DNA of 38,856 nt from Phenylobacterium sp. (GTDB lineage: Bacteria > Pseudomonadota > Alphaproteobacteria > Caulobacterales > Caulobacteraceae): NCBI RefSeq assembly GCF_020253645.1, contig NZ_JADCBG010000099.1, positions 1-38,856 on the forward strand, given 5' to 3'. The notes beneath the pieces were generated by a model, which saw only the letters and a program-made list of their open reading frames with translations, was not told the DNA's origin and did no database searches. Numbering within the stretch: the stretch's first letter is position 1; each line of letters opens with the position of its first letter. Position numbers and translations under genes: made by a program. Below are positions 1 to 7,428 of the stretch, piece after piece.

Positions 1-687
1 GGGACGGATACCGTCCGCGTGACGGGGGCCACGGTGTTCGATGCGGGCCTTACCTTCACCCAGGTGGAGAACCTGGTGGCGGCGGGGGTCGCAGCGACGC
101 TGAGCCCCGCCCAGCTGGCGGCCTTCACCTCCGTCTCCGGGACGGGCGGATCCTCCGCCGTGGTGGTCAATGTGGCGTCCGGCGCGACCTACACCCTGCC
201 CAACCTGACCTATACGAGCGTGTCGGTGAGAGTCGTCGGGGATGCGGGCAATGAGAGCATCACCGGCTGGACCGGGGTGGACTCGCTCTCGGGCCTGGCC
301 GGCAACGACACCCTTTCCGGCGGGGCCGGGACCGACAGCCTGGTTGGCGGCGCGGGCGCAGACCACTTCGTCTTCGCCGCAGGCGACACCGGGCTCCTGG
401 TGTCGACCGCCGACGACATCCTCGACTTTGTGTCCGGGTCGGACCGCCTCTCCCTCGGGGTCGCCGGCAACGCCACCAACTATGGCGAGGAACTGAGCAG
501 CGTCGGGTCCTTCGCCGCCGCCCAGACTGTGGCCGACGGCCTTGCGGACGGCGCGGTCGTGTACGCCTTCGTCCGGGTGGGAGCGGACGGCTACCTGTTC
601 ATCGACCGCAATGCGGACGGCACGGTGGATGAGGCGATCAAGCTGACCGGGGTCACCGACATGGCCTTCGGAGACATCGTCGTCTGA
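1..687 (+). CDS. RTX-type calcium-binding secreted protein, C-terminal part
   Basis: The reading frame is open to the left edge, so this is the C-terminal end of a longer protein; the GTG at 19 is only the first start-like codon in the window. About 80 residues in are nonapeptide repeats of the GGxGxDxL type (SGLAGNDTL, SGGAGTDSL, VGGAGADHF), which bind Ca2+ in RTX proteins. The rest is an acidic region with the EF-hand-like loop DRNADGTVDE just before LTG, a typical tail of type I secreted proteins. The RTX protein at 22895-25324 has a similar tail (DTDGDNAID then ELTG), so the two probably use the same kind of exporter. The protein is expected to be extracellular or surface-bound. By analogy with Caulobacter, where the S-layer gene lies next to O-antigen genes, it could be an S-layer-like protein, but the missing N-terminus prevents a decision. 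No type I exporter genes lie in the window. Confidence 0.85.
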   Translation, partial: GTDTVRVTGATVFDAGLTFTQVENLVAAGVAATLSPAQLAAFTSVSGTGGSSAVVVNVASGATYTLPNLTYTSVSVRVVGDAGNESITGWTGVDSLSGLAGNDTLSGGAGTDSLVGGAGADHFVFAAGDTGLLVSTADDILDFVSGSDRLSLGVAGNATNYGEELSSVGSFAAAQTVADGLADGAVVYAFVRVGADGYLFIDRNADGTVDEAIKLTGVTDMAFGDIVV

Positions 688-694
688 GCCGTCG

Positions 695-1675
695 TCAGAG
701 CCGCAGGTCGAACCGGCGGCTCAGCACGGTCTGTCCGTTCCGCAGGACGGCGTAGTCGGCCCGGTAGAGGCCCGCCGGCCAGCCGCCGGGCGGCGCGCGC
801 TTGCCGGCGTAAACCAGCCACTGGGCCTTGCTGCGATCGAGGGGCGCGCCCTCGGCCCGGGCCAGCACGACGCCATCCGGTCCGGTGAGGGTCAGGGTCG
901 GCCGGTCGCCGCCCTTCAGGTTGATGGCGCGGACATAGGCCACCAGGGCGGGGGCATTTCGCCCCGGCCGAGGCGGGGCGCCGGCCTCGATCCGGGCGTT
1001 GTCCACGGGGCCGTCGGCGAAGCCGGCGTTGAGCACCGCCCCGCCCGGGCGATAGGCCAGGGCCGCCGCCGCCGCAGGCGTCCAGAGCCCGGCTCCCTCC
1101 GCCTGCGTCGAACAGGCTGCGCCGCCGTTCGGAAGGAAGGGGTCCACCGTCCGCGTCCCCTGGCGAACGGTGAGGTGCAGGTGGGGGTATTCGGTATTCC
1201 CCGAGAGGCCCACGCGGGCGATGGGCTGGCCGGCGGCGACCTCCTGGCCGACCTTCACGCGGATCGAGCCCCGGGCGAGGTGGCAGGACTGGGTCTCCCA
1301 GCCGCCGCCATGGTCGATGACCACGCCATTGCCGCACTCGCGCCCTGCGACAGGCGGGGCGCCGGGCGCCTTCACCGAGATGTCCGGCTCTCCGTCCCGC
1401 AGGCGCACGACCCGTCCGGGCGCCGCGGCCAGGACGTCGACACCCCGCAGGCGCGCTGCGTCGTTGACCAGGCGGATGTCGGTTCCCGTATGCCCCTCGT
1501 AGGTCTGCGCCCCACAGCGGAAGTCCCTCACCCCCGGGCCGGGATCGCGGTCTACGTGGTTCTGCAGGAAGCAGTCCGCCCCCGGCGTGCAGGCGAGGGG
1601 CAGGGACAGGCGCGGCGGGCCAGGCGCTGCTGCGCCGAGCAGGGCGAGAAGGGGAAGGGCGAGAAGGCTGCGCAT
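695..1675 (-). CDS. M23 family (LytM-type) metallopeptidase, periplasmic
   Basis: A 326-residue protein with an N-terminal signal peptide (hydrophobic residues 4-18). The zinc-site pattern of LytM/peptidase M23 is complete: H62 and D66 in HTGTD, H132 in SCHLARG, and H165/H167 in PHLHLTV. Such enzymes cleave the peptide crossbridges of peptidoglycan. The protein is longer than a bare M23 domain: about 150 residues follow the HxH motif and resemble a beta-rich accessory domain of unknown role. Four cysteines near the N-terminus (C29, C35, C54, C114) could form disulfides in the periplasm. It converges on the RTX gene with seven bases between the stop codons, with no obvious terminator between them. 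All expected metal ligands are present, so it is probably active rather than a regulatory LytM protein. Confidence 0.88.
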   Translation of the reverse strand: MRSLLALPLLALLGAAAPGPPRLSLPLACTPGADCFLQNHVDRDPGPGVRDFRCGAQTYEGHTGTDIRLVNDAARLRGVDVLAAAPGRVVRLRDGEPDISVKAPGAPPVAGRECGNGVVIDHGGGWETQSCHLARGSIRVKVGQEVAAGQPIARVGLSGNTEYPHLHLTVRQGTRTVDPFLPNGGAACSTQAEGAGLWTPAAAAALAYRPGGAVLNAGFADGPVDNARIEAGAPPRPGRNAPALVAYVRAINLKGGDRPTLTLTGPDGVVLARAEGAPLDRSKAQWLVYAGKRAPPGGWPAGLYRADYAVLRNGQTVLSRRFDLRL

Positions 1676-1720
1676 GGGTTGTGGAAGGTTACCGCGGATC
1701 GGCGGACATGTCGCGGGACT

Positions 1721-1831
1721 CAGCAGACCCCCTCCGGCCCGCTTCGCGGTCCACCTCCCCCTGATGGGGAGGAATGACTCACCAATTGCTCCCCCAAGGG
1801 GGAGCTGTCAGCGAAGCTGACTGAGGGGGTC
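1721..1831. repeat. REP-like intergenic inverted repeat, copy 1
   Basis: GACCCCCTC at 1726-1734 pairs with GAGGGGGTC at 1823-1831. Inside it GCTTCGC (1741-1747) pairs with GCGAAGC (1811-1817), and CTCCCCCT (1755-1762) pairs with AGGGGGAG (1797-1804). The whole folds into a long interrupted hairpin with smaller hairpins near its tip. It lies between the M23 and sulfotransferase genes. I read it as a dispersed intergenic REP/BIME-like element of this genome rather than a simple terminator. Confidence 0.75.
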
Positions 1832-1841
1832 AACGGCGCTT

Positions 1842-1940
1842 CAGCAGACCCCCTCCGGCCCGCTTCGCGGTCCACCTCCCCCTGGAAGGGGGAGGAATTA
1901 CAGTCGCTTGATTGCTCCCCCGAGGGTGAGGGGGCGGCGG
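1842..1940. repeat. REP-like intergenic repeat, truncated copy 2
   Basis: Bases 1842-1883 repeat 1721-1762 of copy 1 exactly (42 of 42 bases), in the same orientation. The sequence then diverges, keeping CTCCCCC-type tracts, and the distal arm that would close the large hairpin is missing. The copy ends a few bases before the sulfotransferase stop codon. Confidence 0.7.
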
Positions 1941-1944
1941 ACTT

Positions 1945-2676
1945 TCAGGAGGCCCAGCTGATCCCCGTCAGGGCCTTCAGGCGGGCCTGGTCGGGGGCGT
2001 AGACCTGTCGCAGGAAGGCGGCGTCGGCTTCGGGGATCGGGGCCGGGGCGCCCACGTGGACCCGGCGGGGCCGCACGGGCGGAGGCGGCGGGGTTCCGGC
2101 GAAGGCGGACAGGTGGGCCAGGAGGGCGGCGGGGTCGGCGTCGAGGTCCTCGGCCCGGACGATGAGGACGTCTGCGGGATCGAAAAGGGAGAACAGCCGC
2201 TCGACCTGCTCGCCATAGAAGCCGCGCTCGACATAGGAGAACTCGCGATGATGGCCGAAAGGCTCGGCCTCGAAGAGGCGTTGGCGACCGCGGCGGATGC
2301 ACCAGGAGAAGGGCTCGCTCTCCGCATCCCGGGCGGTCTCCATGCGCCAGTGGGACCAGGCCCTCTCCACGGGATCGCGCAGGAGGAGGACAAGGCGCAC
2401 GCCCGGGCAGGCGGCGGCGATCCGTTCCAGGGCGCCGGGCCAGTAGATGTAGATGGGGGTGGCCTCGACGCGCACGCCGGGCCGGTCGGGGAAGCGGGCG
2501 GCGTAGGCGGACAGGTCGGGCGTGGGGGCGGCCGGGTCCTCGAGATCGAAGAAGTGGACCTCCTTGACGTCGGACCGGACATAGGCGGGGTCATCGCCGA
2601 GATAATCGAACAGGGCGGTGGTGCCGGCCTTCTGGGCGCCGATGATGATGAGGTCGACGGGCCGTTCAGGCTTCAT
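1945..2676 (-). CDS. Sulfotransferase family protein (PAPS-dependent)
   Basis: A 243-residue cytoplasmic protein. The 5'-phosphosulfate-binding loop is GAQKAGTT at residues 13-20, close to the N-terminus as usual. The 3'-phosphate-binding motif is LLRDPVERAWSHW at residues 98-110 (R100 and S108 are the expected contacts). These enzymes move sulfate from PAPS to a hydroxyl of a sugar, lipid or protein. It is transcribed away from the deoxysugar operon, with 53 bases separating the ATG from the alternative start of the cytidylyltransferase, so the two units probably share a promoter region. The context suggests a surface polysaccharide or glycolipid as acceptor, but the acceptor cannot be read from sequence. 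It is somewhat short for the family, the reduction being in the C-terminal part. Confidence 0.85.
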   Translation of the reverse strand: MKPERPVDLIIIGAQKAGTTALFDYLGDDPAYVRSDVKEVHFFDLEDPAAPTPDLSAYAARFPDRPGVRVEATPIYIYWPGALERIAAACPGVRLVLLLRDPVERAWSHWRMETARDAESEPFSWCIRRGRQRLFEAEPFGHHREFSYVERGFYGEQVERLFSLFDPADVLIVRAEDLDADPAALLAHLSAFAGTPPPPPVRPRRVHVGAPAPIPEADAAFLRQVYAPDQARLKALTGISWAS

Positions 2677-2771
2677 CGACGCACGCGTTCGGGCTAAGAG
2701 GGGGCGCGCGCAGGCGGCGCGACAGAGGGATGCAGAGCGTCTTGACCCAATCCGACAGTCCCGCGGCGGGG

Positions 2772-3545
2772 ATGAAGGCGGTGATCCTGGCCGGCGGCCT
2801 GGGCACCCGGATCTCCGAGGAAAGCCACCTGCGGCCCAAGCCCATGATCGAGATCGGCGGCCGGCCGATCCTCTGGCACATCATGAAGCTGTACTCCCAC
2901 TTCGGGGTCCGGGATTTCATCATCTGCCTCGGCTACCGGGGCTACATGATCAAGGAGTATTTCGCCAACTATGTCCTGCACAACGCCGACCTGACGGTGG
3001 ACCTGGCCAAGGGCGCGGTGGAGTACCACGCCACCCACCACGAGCCCTGGCGGGTGACCCTGGTGGACACCGGGGCCGAGACCATGACCGGCGGACGGCT
3101 GAAGCGGGTGGCGAGCTATCTGGAGCCGGGCCAGCCCTTCTTCTTCACCTATGGCGACGGCGTGGCGGATGTGGACATCGGCGCCCTGGCGGCCTTCCAC
3201 AGGTCGCATGGCCGGCAAGCGACGGTGACTGCGGTCTCGCCCCCCGGGCGGTATGGGGCGCTGGACATCCGTGAAGGCGAGGTTCGCCGCTTCGTCGAGA
3301 AACCCCCCGGGGACGAGGGCCTGATCAACGGCGGCTTCTTCGTGCTCCAGCCCGAGGTGGTGAGCCGGATTTCCGGCGACCCCATGCCCTGGGAGTCCGA
3401 GCCTCTTCAGGGCCTGGCCGCTGACGGCCAGCTGATGGCCTTTCCCCATTCCGGCTTCTGGACCGGCATGGACACCCTGCGCGACAAGAACAACCTCGAG
3501 GCCCTGTGGGCGTCGGGCCAGGCGCCCTGGAAGCTGTGGTCCTGA
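2772..3545 (+). CDS. rfbF: Glucose-1-phosphate cytidylyltransferase
   Basis: Makes CDP-glucose from CTP and glucose 1-phosphate, the first step of CDP-6-deoxyhexose synthesis. The N-terminus MKAVILAGGLGTRISEE carries the nucleotidyltransferase signature, followed by RPKPMIEIGGRPILWHIMK and YFANY, typical of RfbF. The start at 2772 (257 aa) is chosen because family members begin at MKAVILAGG; an upstream in-frame ATG at 2730 would add 14 non-conserved residues, and neither start has an ideal ribosome-binding site. It is the first gene of a five-gene operon on this strand and overlaps the 4,6-dehydratase gene by ten bases. CDP rather than dTDP or GDP chemistry is supported by the neighbouring RfbG-type dehydratase. 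Confidence 0.92.
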   Translation: MKAVILAGGLGTRISEESHLRPKPMIEIGGRPILWHIMKLYSHFGVRDFIICLGYRGYMIKEYFANYVLHNADLTVDLAKGAVEYHATHHEPWRVTLVDTGAETMTGGRLKRVASYLEPGQPFFFTYGDGVADVDIGALAAFHRSHGRQATVTAVSPPGRYGALDIREGEVRRFVEKPPGDEGLINGGFFVLQPEVVSRISGDPMPWESEPLQGLAADGQLMAFPHSGFWTGMDTLRDKNNLEALWASGQAPWKLWS

Positions 3546-4603
3546 CCCGCCCCGATCCCGCCTTCTGGGCCGGCAAGCGGGTCCTTCTGACAGGGCATAC
3601 CGGCTTCAAGGGCGGCTGGACGGCCATCTGGCTGGCTTCGATGGGGGCGAAGGTTACGGGCCTGGCCCTGGCGCCGGACCAGAATCCGGCCCTGTTCGAC
3701 CTGGCCGGGGTGGGCGACCTGACCGACTCCCGGATCGCCGATCTTCGCGAAGCCACCGAAGTGGCCCAGACCCTGATGGCGGCCGAGTTCGACCTGGTCC
3801 TGCACATGGCCGCCCAACCCCTGGTGCGCACCGCCATAGCCGACCCCGTCGCCACCTTCTCCGCCAACATCATGGGTACGGCCCACCTCTTGCAGGCCCT
3901 GCGCGACCGGACGGCCCTGACGGCCGTGCTGGTGGTGACCTCGGACAAGGTCTACGCCAACGCCGAGACCGGCCGGGCCTTCACGGAAGGCGACGCCCTG
4001 GGGGGCAAGGACCCCTATTCGGCGTCGAAGGCGGCGACGGAGATCGTCACGGCCTCCATGGCCCGGAGCTATTTCGACCGGGCCGGCGTGCCGGTGGCGA
4101 CCGCCCGGGGCGGGAATGTCATCGGCGGCGGCGATTTCTCCCGCGACCGGATCGTGGCTGACATCGTCCGCGCCGCGGCGGCGGGCGAGGCGGTGGCGCT
4201 GCGCCATCCCGAGGCCACCCGGCCCTGGCAGCATGTGCTGGACTGTGCGGCGGGCTATCTGGTCTTTCTGGAGCGGCTGGCCAAGGATCCGGCGACGCCC
4301 CGGGCCCTCAACTTCGGCCCTGCGCCGGGCGGGGCCGAGGTGACGGTGGGCGAGCTGGCCAGCCGGGCGACGGCGGCCCTTGACGGGCGAGCCTGGCGGC
4401 ACGAGCCCGACCCGGCCTCGCTGGAGGCCCGGGCGCTCGGCGTCGATACGGCCCTGACCCGCGAGGCGCTGGGCTTCGAGAGCCGGCTGGCCGCGCCGGA
4501 GGCCATCGACTGGACCATGGAGTGGTATCGCCGGCAGGCGGCTGGCGAGCCGGCCCTGGCCCTGTGCCGCGAGCAGATCGCGCGGTATGAGGCCCTGCCA
4601 TGA
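3536..4603 (+). CDS. rfbG: CDP-glucose 4,6-dehydratase
   Basis: An extended short-chain dehydrogenase that turns CDP-glucose into CDP-4-keto-6-deoxyglucose using bound NAD+. Numbered from the GTG at 3536, the GHTGFKG cofactor loop is at residues 20-26, the TSDK segment at about 135-138 and the catalytic YxxxK at Y161/K165. GHTGFKG followed by GW is the hallmark of RfbG against dTDP-glucose dehydratases. The GTG at 3536 is preferred because homologs begin just before the PDPxFWxGKRVL segment; an in-frame GTG at 3506 would lengthen the overlap with rfbF to 40 bases. The gene ends in an ATGA overlap with the methyltransferase, showing translational coupling. Its product is the branch point for the C-methylation, epimerisation and reduction steps encoded next. 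Confidence 0.92.
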   Translation: MVLTRPDPAFWAGKRVLLTGHTGFKGGWTAIWLASMGAKVTGLALAPDQNPALFDLAGVGDLTDSRIADLREATEVAQTLMAAEFDLVLHMAAQPLVRTAIADPVATFSANIMGTAHLLQALRDRTALTAVLVVTSDKVYANAETGRAFTEGDALGGKDPYSASKAATEIVTASMARSYFDRAGVPVATARGGNVIGGGDFSRDRIVADIVRAAAAGEAVALRHPEATRPWQHVLDCAAGYLVFLERLAKDPATPRALNFGPAPGGAEVTVGELASRATAALDGRAWRHEPDPASLEARALGVDTALTREALGFESRLAAPEAIDWTMEWYRRQAAGEPALALCREQIARYEALP

Positions 4604-5838
4604 GCGCACCTGTCTGCCGATTCTGCCGCACGCCCCTGACCCAGGACTTCCTCGACCTGGGCCTCCAGCCCCTGGCCAACGCCTATCTCACGCCCGCGCA
4701 GCTGGCGGCGGGGACCGAGAAGACCTATCCCCTGCATACCCGGGTGTGCGGATCCTGCTTCCTGGTCCAGGCGGACGATCCCGTGCCGGCGGGGGAGATC
4801 TTCGACGACGGCTATGCCTATTTCTCCTCCTACTCGGAGAGCTGGGTGGCCCACGCCAAGGCCTACGCCGGGGCTATGGCGAAGCGGTTCGGCCTGGGGT
4901 CGGGCTCGCGGGTCATCGAGGTGGCCAGCAATGACGGCTACCTGCTGCAGCACTTCGCAGCCATGGGCGTGCCGGTGCTGGGGATCGAGCCCACCGCCAA
5001 CACGGCGGCGGCGGCGCGTGACCGCGGCGTGCCCACCGAGGTGGTGTTCTTCCATGAGGCGACCGGCAGAGACCTGGCGGGCCGGGGCCTGACCGCCGAC
5101 CTGATGGCGGCCAACAACGTCCTCGCCCACGTGCCCGACATCGGAGACTTCGTGGGCGGATTCCGGCACGTGCTGAAGCCGCAGGGCGTCTTGACCTTCG
5201 AGTTCCCGCACCTCCTGAACCTGATCGAACAGGTCCAGTTCGACACCATCTACCACGAGCATTTCTCCTACCTGTCCCTGCTGGCGGTGGAGACGGTGCT
5301 CAAGGCCAAGGGCCTGAGGCCCTTCGACGTGGAGCTGCTGACCACCCACGGAGGGTCGCTGCGGCTGTTCTGCTGCCGCCAGGACGCCGGCCATGCCGAG
5401 ACCGACGCCCTGAGGGGCTTGCGCGCCCGGGAGGCGGCGGCGGGACTTGACCGGCTGGAGACCTATGGCGGCTTCACCGCGCGGGTCGAGGCGGTGCGGG
5501 CGGCCTTCCTGGCCTATCTTGCGGAGGCCAAGGCGGCGGGCCGCAAGGTGGCGGCCTATGGCGCGGCGGCCAAGGGCAACACCTTCCTGAACTACGCCGG
5601 GGTCGGGGCGGACGACATCGTCGCCTGCTTTGACGCCAACCCGCACAAGCAGGGCCGGTTCCTGCCTGGCAGCCATATTCCCATCCTGGCCCCCGACCAG
5701 ATCGACGCCGTACGGCCGGACGACCTGCTGATCCTGCCCTGGAACCTGCGCGAGGAGATCATGGCCCAGACAGCGCGCATCCGCGCCTGGGGCGGCCGGT
5801 TCGTGACCGCCTCGCCCGAGCCCCGGACCTGGGACTGA
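4600..5838 (+). CDS. NDP-4-keto-6-deoxyhexose 3-C-methyltransferase (TylC3/TcaB9 type)
   Basis: A 412-residue SAM-dependent methyltransferase with the three-part layout of sugar C-methyltransferases. An N-terminal zinc knuckle has C6/C9 and C50/C53. The SAM fold has the glycine motif VIEVASNDGY at 105-114. A C-terminal domain contains YGAAAKGNTFLNY. The segment IYHEHFSY (217-224) matches the catalytic Tyr/Glu/His cluster of TcaB9 and TylC3. Those enzymes methylate carbon 3 of 4-keto sugars, and here the substrate is most likely CDP-4-keto-6-deoxyglucose from the preceding gene. The gene overlaps both neighbours by a few bases (ATGA and TGATG). It could instead methylate another position, since regiochemistry is not readable from sequence. 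Confidence 0.88.
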   Translation: MSAPVCRFCRTPLTQDFLDLGLQPLANAYLTPAQLAAGTEKTYPLHTRVCGSCFLVQADDPVPAGEIFDDGYAYFSSYSESWVAHAKAYAGAMAKRFGLGSGSRVIEVASNDGYLLQHFAAMGVPVLGIEPTANTAAAARDRGVPTEVVFFHEATGRDLAGRGLTADLMAANNVLAHVPDIGDFVGGFRHVLKPQGVLTFEFPHLLNLIEQVQFDTIYHEHFSYLSLLAVETVLKAKGLRPFDVELLTTHGGSLRLFCCRQDAGHAETDALRGLRAREAAAGLDRLETYGGFTARVEAVRAAFLAYLAEAKAAGRKVAAYGAAAKGNTFLNYAGVGADDIVACFDANPHKQGRFLPGSHIPILAPDQIDAVRPDDLLILPWNLREEIMAQTARIRAWGGRFVTASPEPRTWD

Positions 5839-6371
5839 TGCGGTTTACGCCGACCCCCATCGCCGGCGCCGTGGTGGTGGACATGGAGCCCGTGGAGGAC
5901 GAGCGGGGCGCCTTCGCCCGCCTGTTCTGCCCAAGGGCCTTCGCGGCGGCGGGCCATCCTTTCTCCCCGGCCCAGACCAGCCTTTCGCGCAACACCGCCG
6001 CCTTCACCCTGAGGGGCCTGCACTTCCAGGCCGCGCCCTTCGACGAGGGCAAGCTGGTCCGCGTGACCCGGGGCCGGATCTTCGACGTGGCGGTGGACCT
6101 GAGGCCGGACAGCCCCACCTTCCGCCAGTGGACCGGCGTGGAGCTGGGCGCCGAAGACGGCCGGGCCCTTCTCGTCGGGCGAGGGCTGGCGCACGGCTTC
6201 CTGACTCTGGAGCCGGAGACCGACGTCCTCTACGTCATCGACCGCTTCTTCGAGCCCGGCAAGGGCGAGGGCGTGCGCTGGAACGATCCGGCCTTCGGCA
6301 TCCAGTGGCCGGCCGAGCCCCGGGTGATGTCGGAACGCGACTCCGCCTACCCGGACTTCAGCGCGGCCTGA
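5838..6371 (+). CDS. dTDP-4-dehydrorhamnose 3,5-epimerase family protein (RmlC-like)
   Basis: A 177-residue cupin. It has LRGLHFQ with the probable general base H62, GLAHGFLTLEP at 116-126, and Y132 in VLYVID at the position of the family's catalytic tyrosine. RmlC enzymes epimerise C3 and/or C5 of 4-keto-6-deoxy sugars. Next to a C-methyltransferase it is expected to act on the CDP-4-keto sugar, probably at C5 or only one centre, although the family is named for dTDP substrates. Its ATG overlaps the methyltransferase stop by one base, and two bases separate it from the reductase gene, so it is a fully coupled operon member. It is not annotated as rmlC because no dTDP-rhamnose genes are present. 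Confidence 0.88.
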   Translation: MRFTPTPIAGAVVVDMEPVEDERGAFARLFCPRAFAAAGHPFSPAQTSLSRNTAAFTLRGLHFQAAPFDEGKLVRVTRGRIFDVAVDLRPDSPTFRQWTGVELGAEDGRALLVGRGLAHGFLTLEPETDVLYVIDRFFEPGKGEGVRWNDPAFGIQWPAEPRVMSERDSAYPDFSAA

Positions 6372-6373
6372 CC

Positions 6374-7333
6374 ATGGCCCGGATCCTCCTGACCGGCGCC
6401 AGTTCCTTCACCGGCCTGTGGATCGCCGAGGCCCTGGCCAGGGCGGGCCATGAGGTCGTGGCGACCCTGACCCGCGGCGAGGGCGACTATCCTGGCCTGA
6501 GGGGCGAGCGGGTGGCGCGGCTGGCGGCCTCGACGGCCCGGGTGTTCGACGCACCCCTCGACAGCGACCTGTTCCGTGATCTCGCCCGGACGGGCCGGTT
6601 CGACCTCTTCGCCCACCATGGAGCCGACATCCCCGGCTACCGGTCGCCGGATTACGACGTGGCCGCAGGGGTGGCGCGAAACCTCGCAGGGGCGGAAGGG
6701 GCGGTGAAGGCGGCTGCCTCCGGCGGCTGCCGGGTCCTGGTCTCGACCGCCACGGTCTTCGAGCCCGGCGAAGGGGGCGAGGGCCCTGAAGCCCCGGCGG
6801 TCAGCCCCTACGGCCTCTCGAAGGGCCTGACCGGCCAGGCCCTGGCGGACTTCGCGGAGGGGGCCGGCCTGTCCTTCGGCCGGTTCGTCATCGCCAATCC
6901 CTTCGGCGTGCTGGAAGAGGGGCGCATGGGCTGGTCCCTGTTCCAGGCCTGGTTCCGGGGCGAGCCCGGGCGGGTGCTGACCCCGGCCTATGTCCGCGAC
7001 AACCAGCCGGTCCCGGACCTCGCGGGCGCCTATGCCGGCCTTGCGGGACGCCTTCTGGCGGCGCCGGCGCCGGTGCGGCTGGACGCCCGGCCTTCGGGCC
7101 TGGTGGGAACCCAGGGAGACTTCGCCCGGCGACTGGCGGCCGAGGCGGGCCCGCGCCTGGGCCTCGCCTGCGACCTCGTCCTGAACGACCAGGTCGACTT
7201 CCCCGAACCCCGGGTGCGGGTGAACGACGAACCCTGCCTGCCCCCCGGATGGACGGGGGAGGCCTTCTTCGACGCCTATGCCGACTACTACGCCCGGCTG
7301 GCGACGGAGGGACGGCTCGGCGGGCCAGCCTGA
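6374..7333 (+). CDS. NAD(P)-dependent epimerase/dehydratase, probable 4-keto reductase of the CDP-sugar pathway
   Basis: A 319-residue extended short-chain dehydrogenase. The Rossmann motif GASSFTG is at 8-14, STATVFE at 124-130 holds the active-site Ser/Thr, and the catalytic YGLSK is Y146/K150. ATG 6374 is chosen because it begins exactly at MARILLTGA, two bases after the epimerase stop; the longer frame upstream only overlaps the epimerase. As the last gene of the operon it is the natural candidate to reduce the 4-keto group and finish the CDP-sugar. No glycosyltransferase is fused or directly downstream; the transferase using this sugar may be among the genes at 9061-12547 or outside the window. 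Confidence 0.85.
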   Translation: MARILLTGASSFTGLWIAEALARAGHEVVATLTRGEGDYPGLRGERVARLAASTARVFDAPLDSDLFRDLARTGRFDLFAHHGADIPGYRSPDYDVAAGVARNLAGAEGAVKAAASGGCRVLVSTATVFEPGEGGEGPEAPAVSPYGLSKGLTGQALADFAEGAGLSFGRFVIANPFGVLEEGRMGWSLFQAWFRGEPGRVLTPAYVRDNQPVPDLAGAYAGLAGRLLAAPAPVRLDARPSGLVGTQGDFARRLAAEAGPRLGLACDLVLNDQVDFPEPRVRVNDEPCLPPGWTGEAFFDAYADYYARLATEGRLGGPA

Positions 7334-7393
7334 AGGGGCCCCATACCAACGGCCTTCATGATTGACCTTTGTGTGCCCAATCGCGCATCCCGA

Positions 7394-7421
7394 TTGACAT
7401 ATTAGAGCAAATGGTCTAATA
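7394..7421 (+). promoter_or_regulatory. Promoter with overlapping palindromic operator of the tetR gene
   Basis: A consensus TTGACA at 7394-7399 is followed by the perfect inverted repeat TATTAGA (7400-7406), 8-bp spacer, TCTAATA (7415-7421). TCTAAT at 7415-7420 is a good -10 hexamer, though with a short 15-bp spacing. The operator lies over the promoter and just upstream of the TetR start codon, as expected for an autorepressor. With this -10, transcription would begin at about 7427-7429, so the tetR mRNA may be leaderless. Confidence 0.7.
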
Positions 7422-7428
7422 GTTCCCT

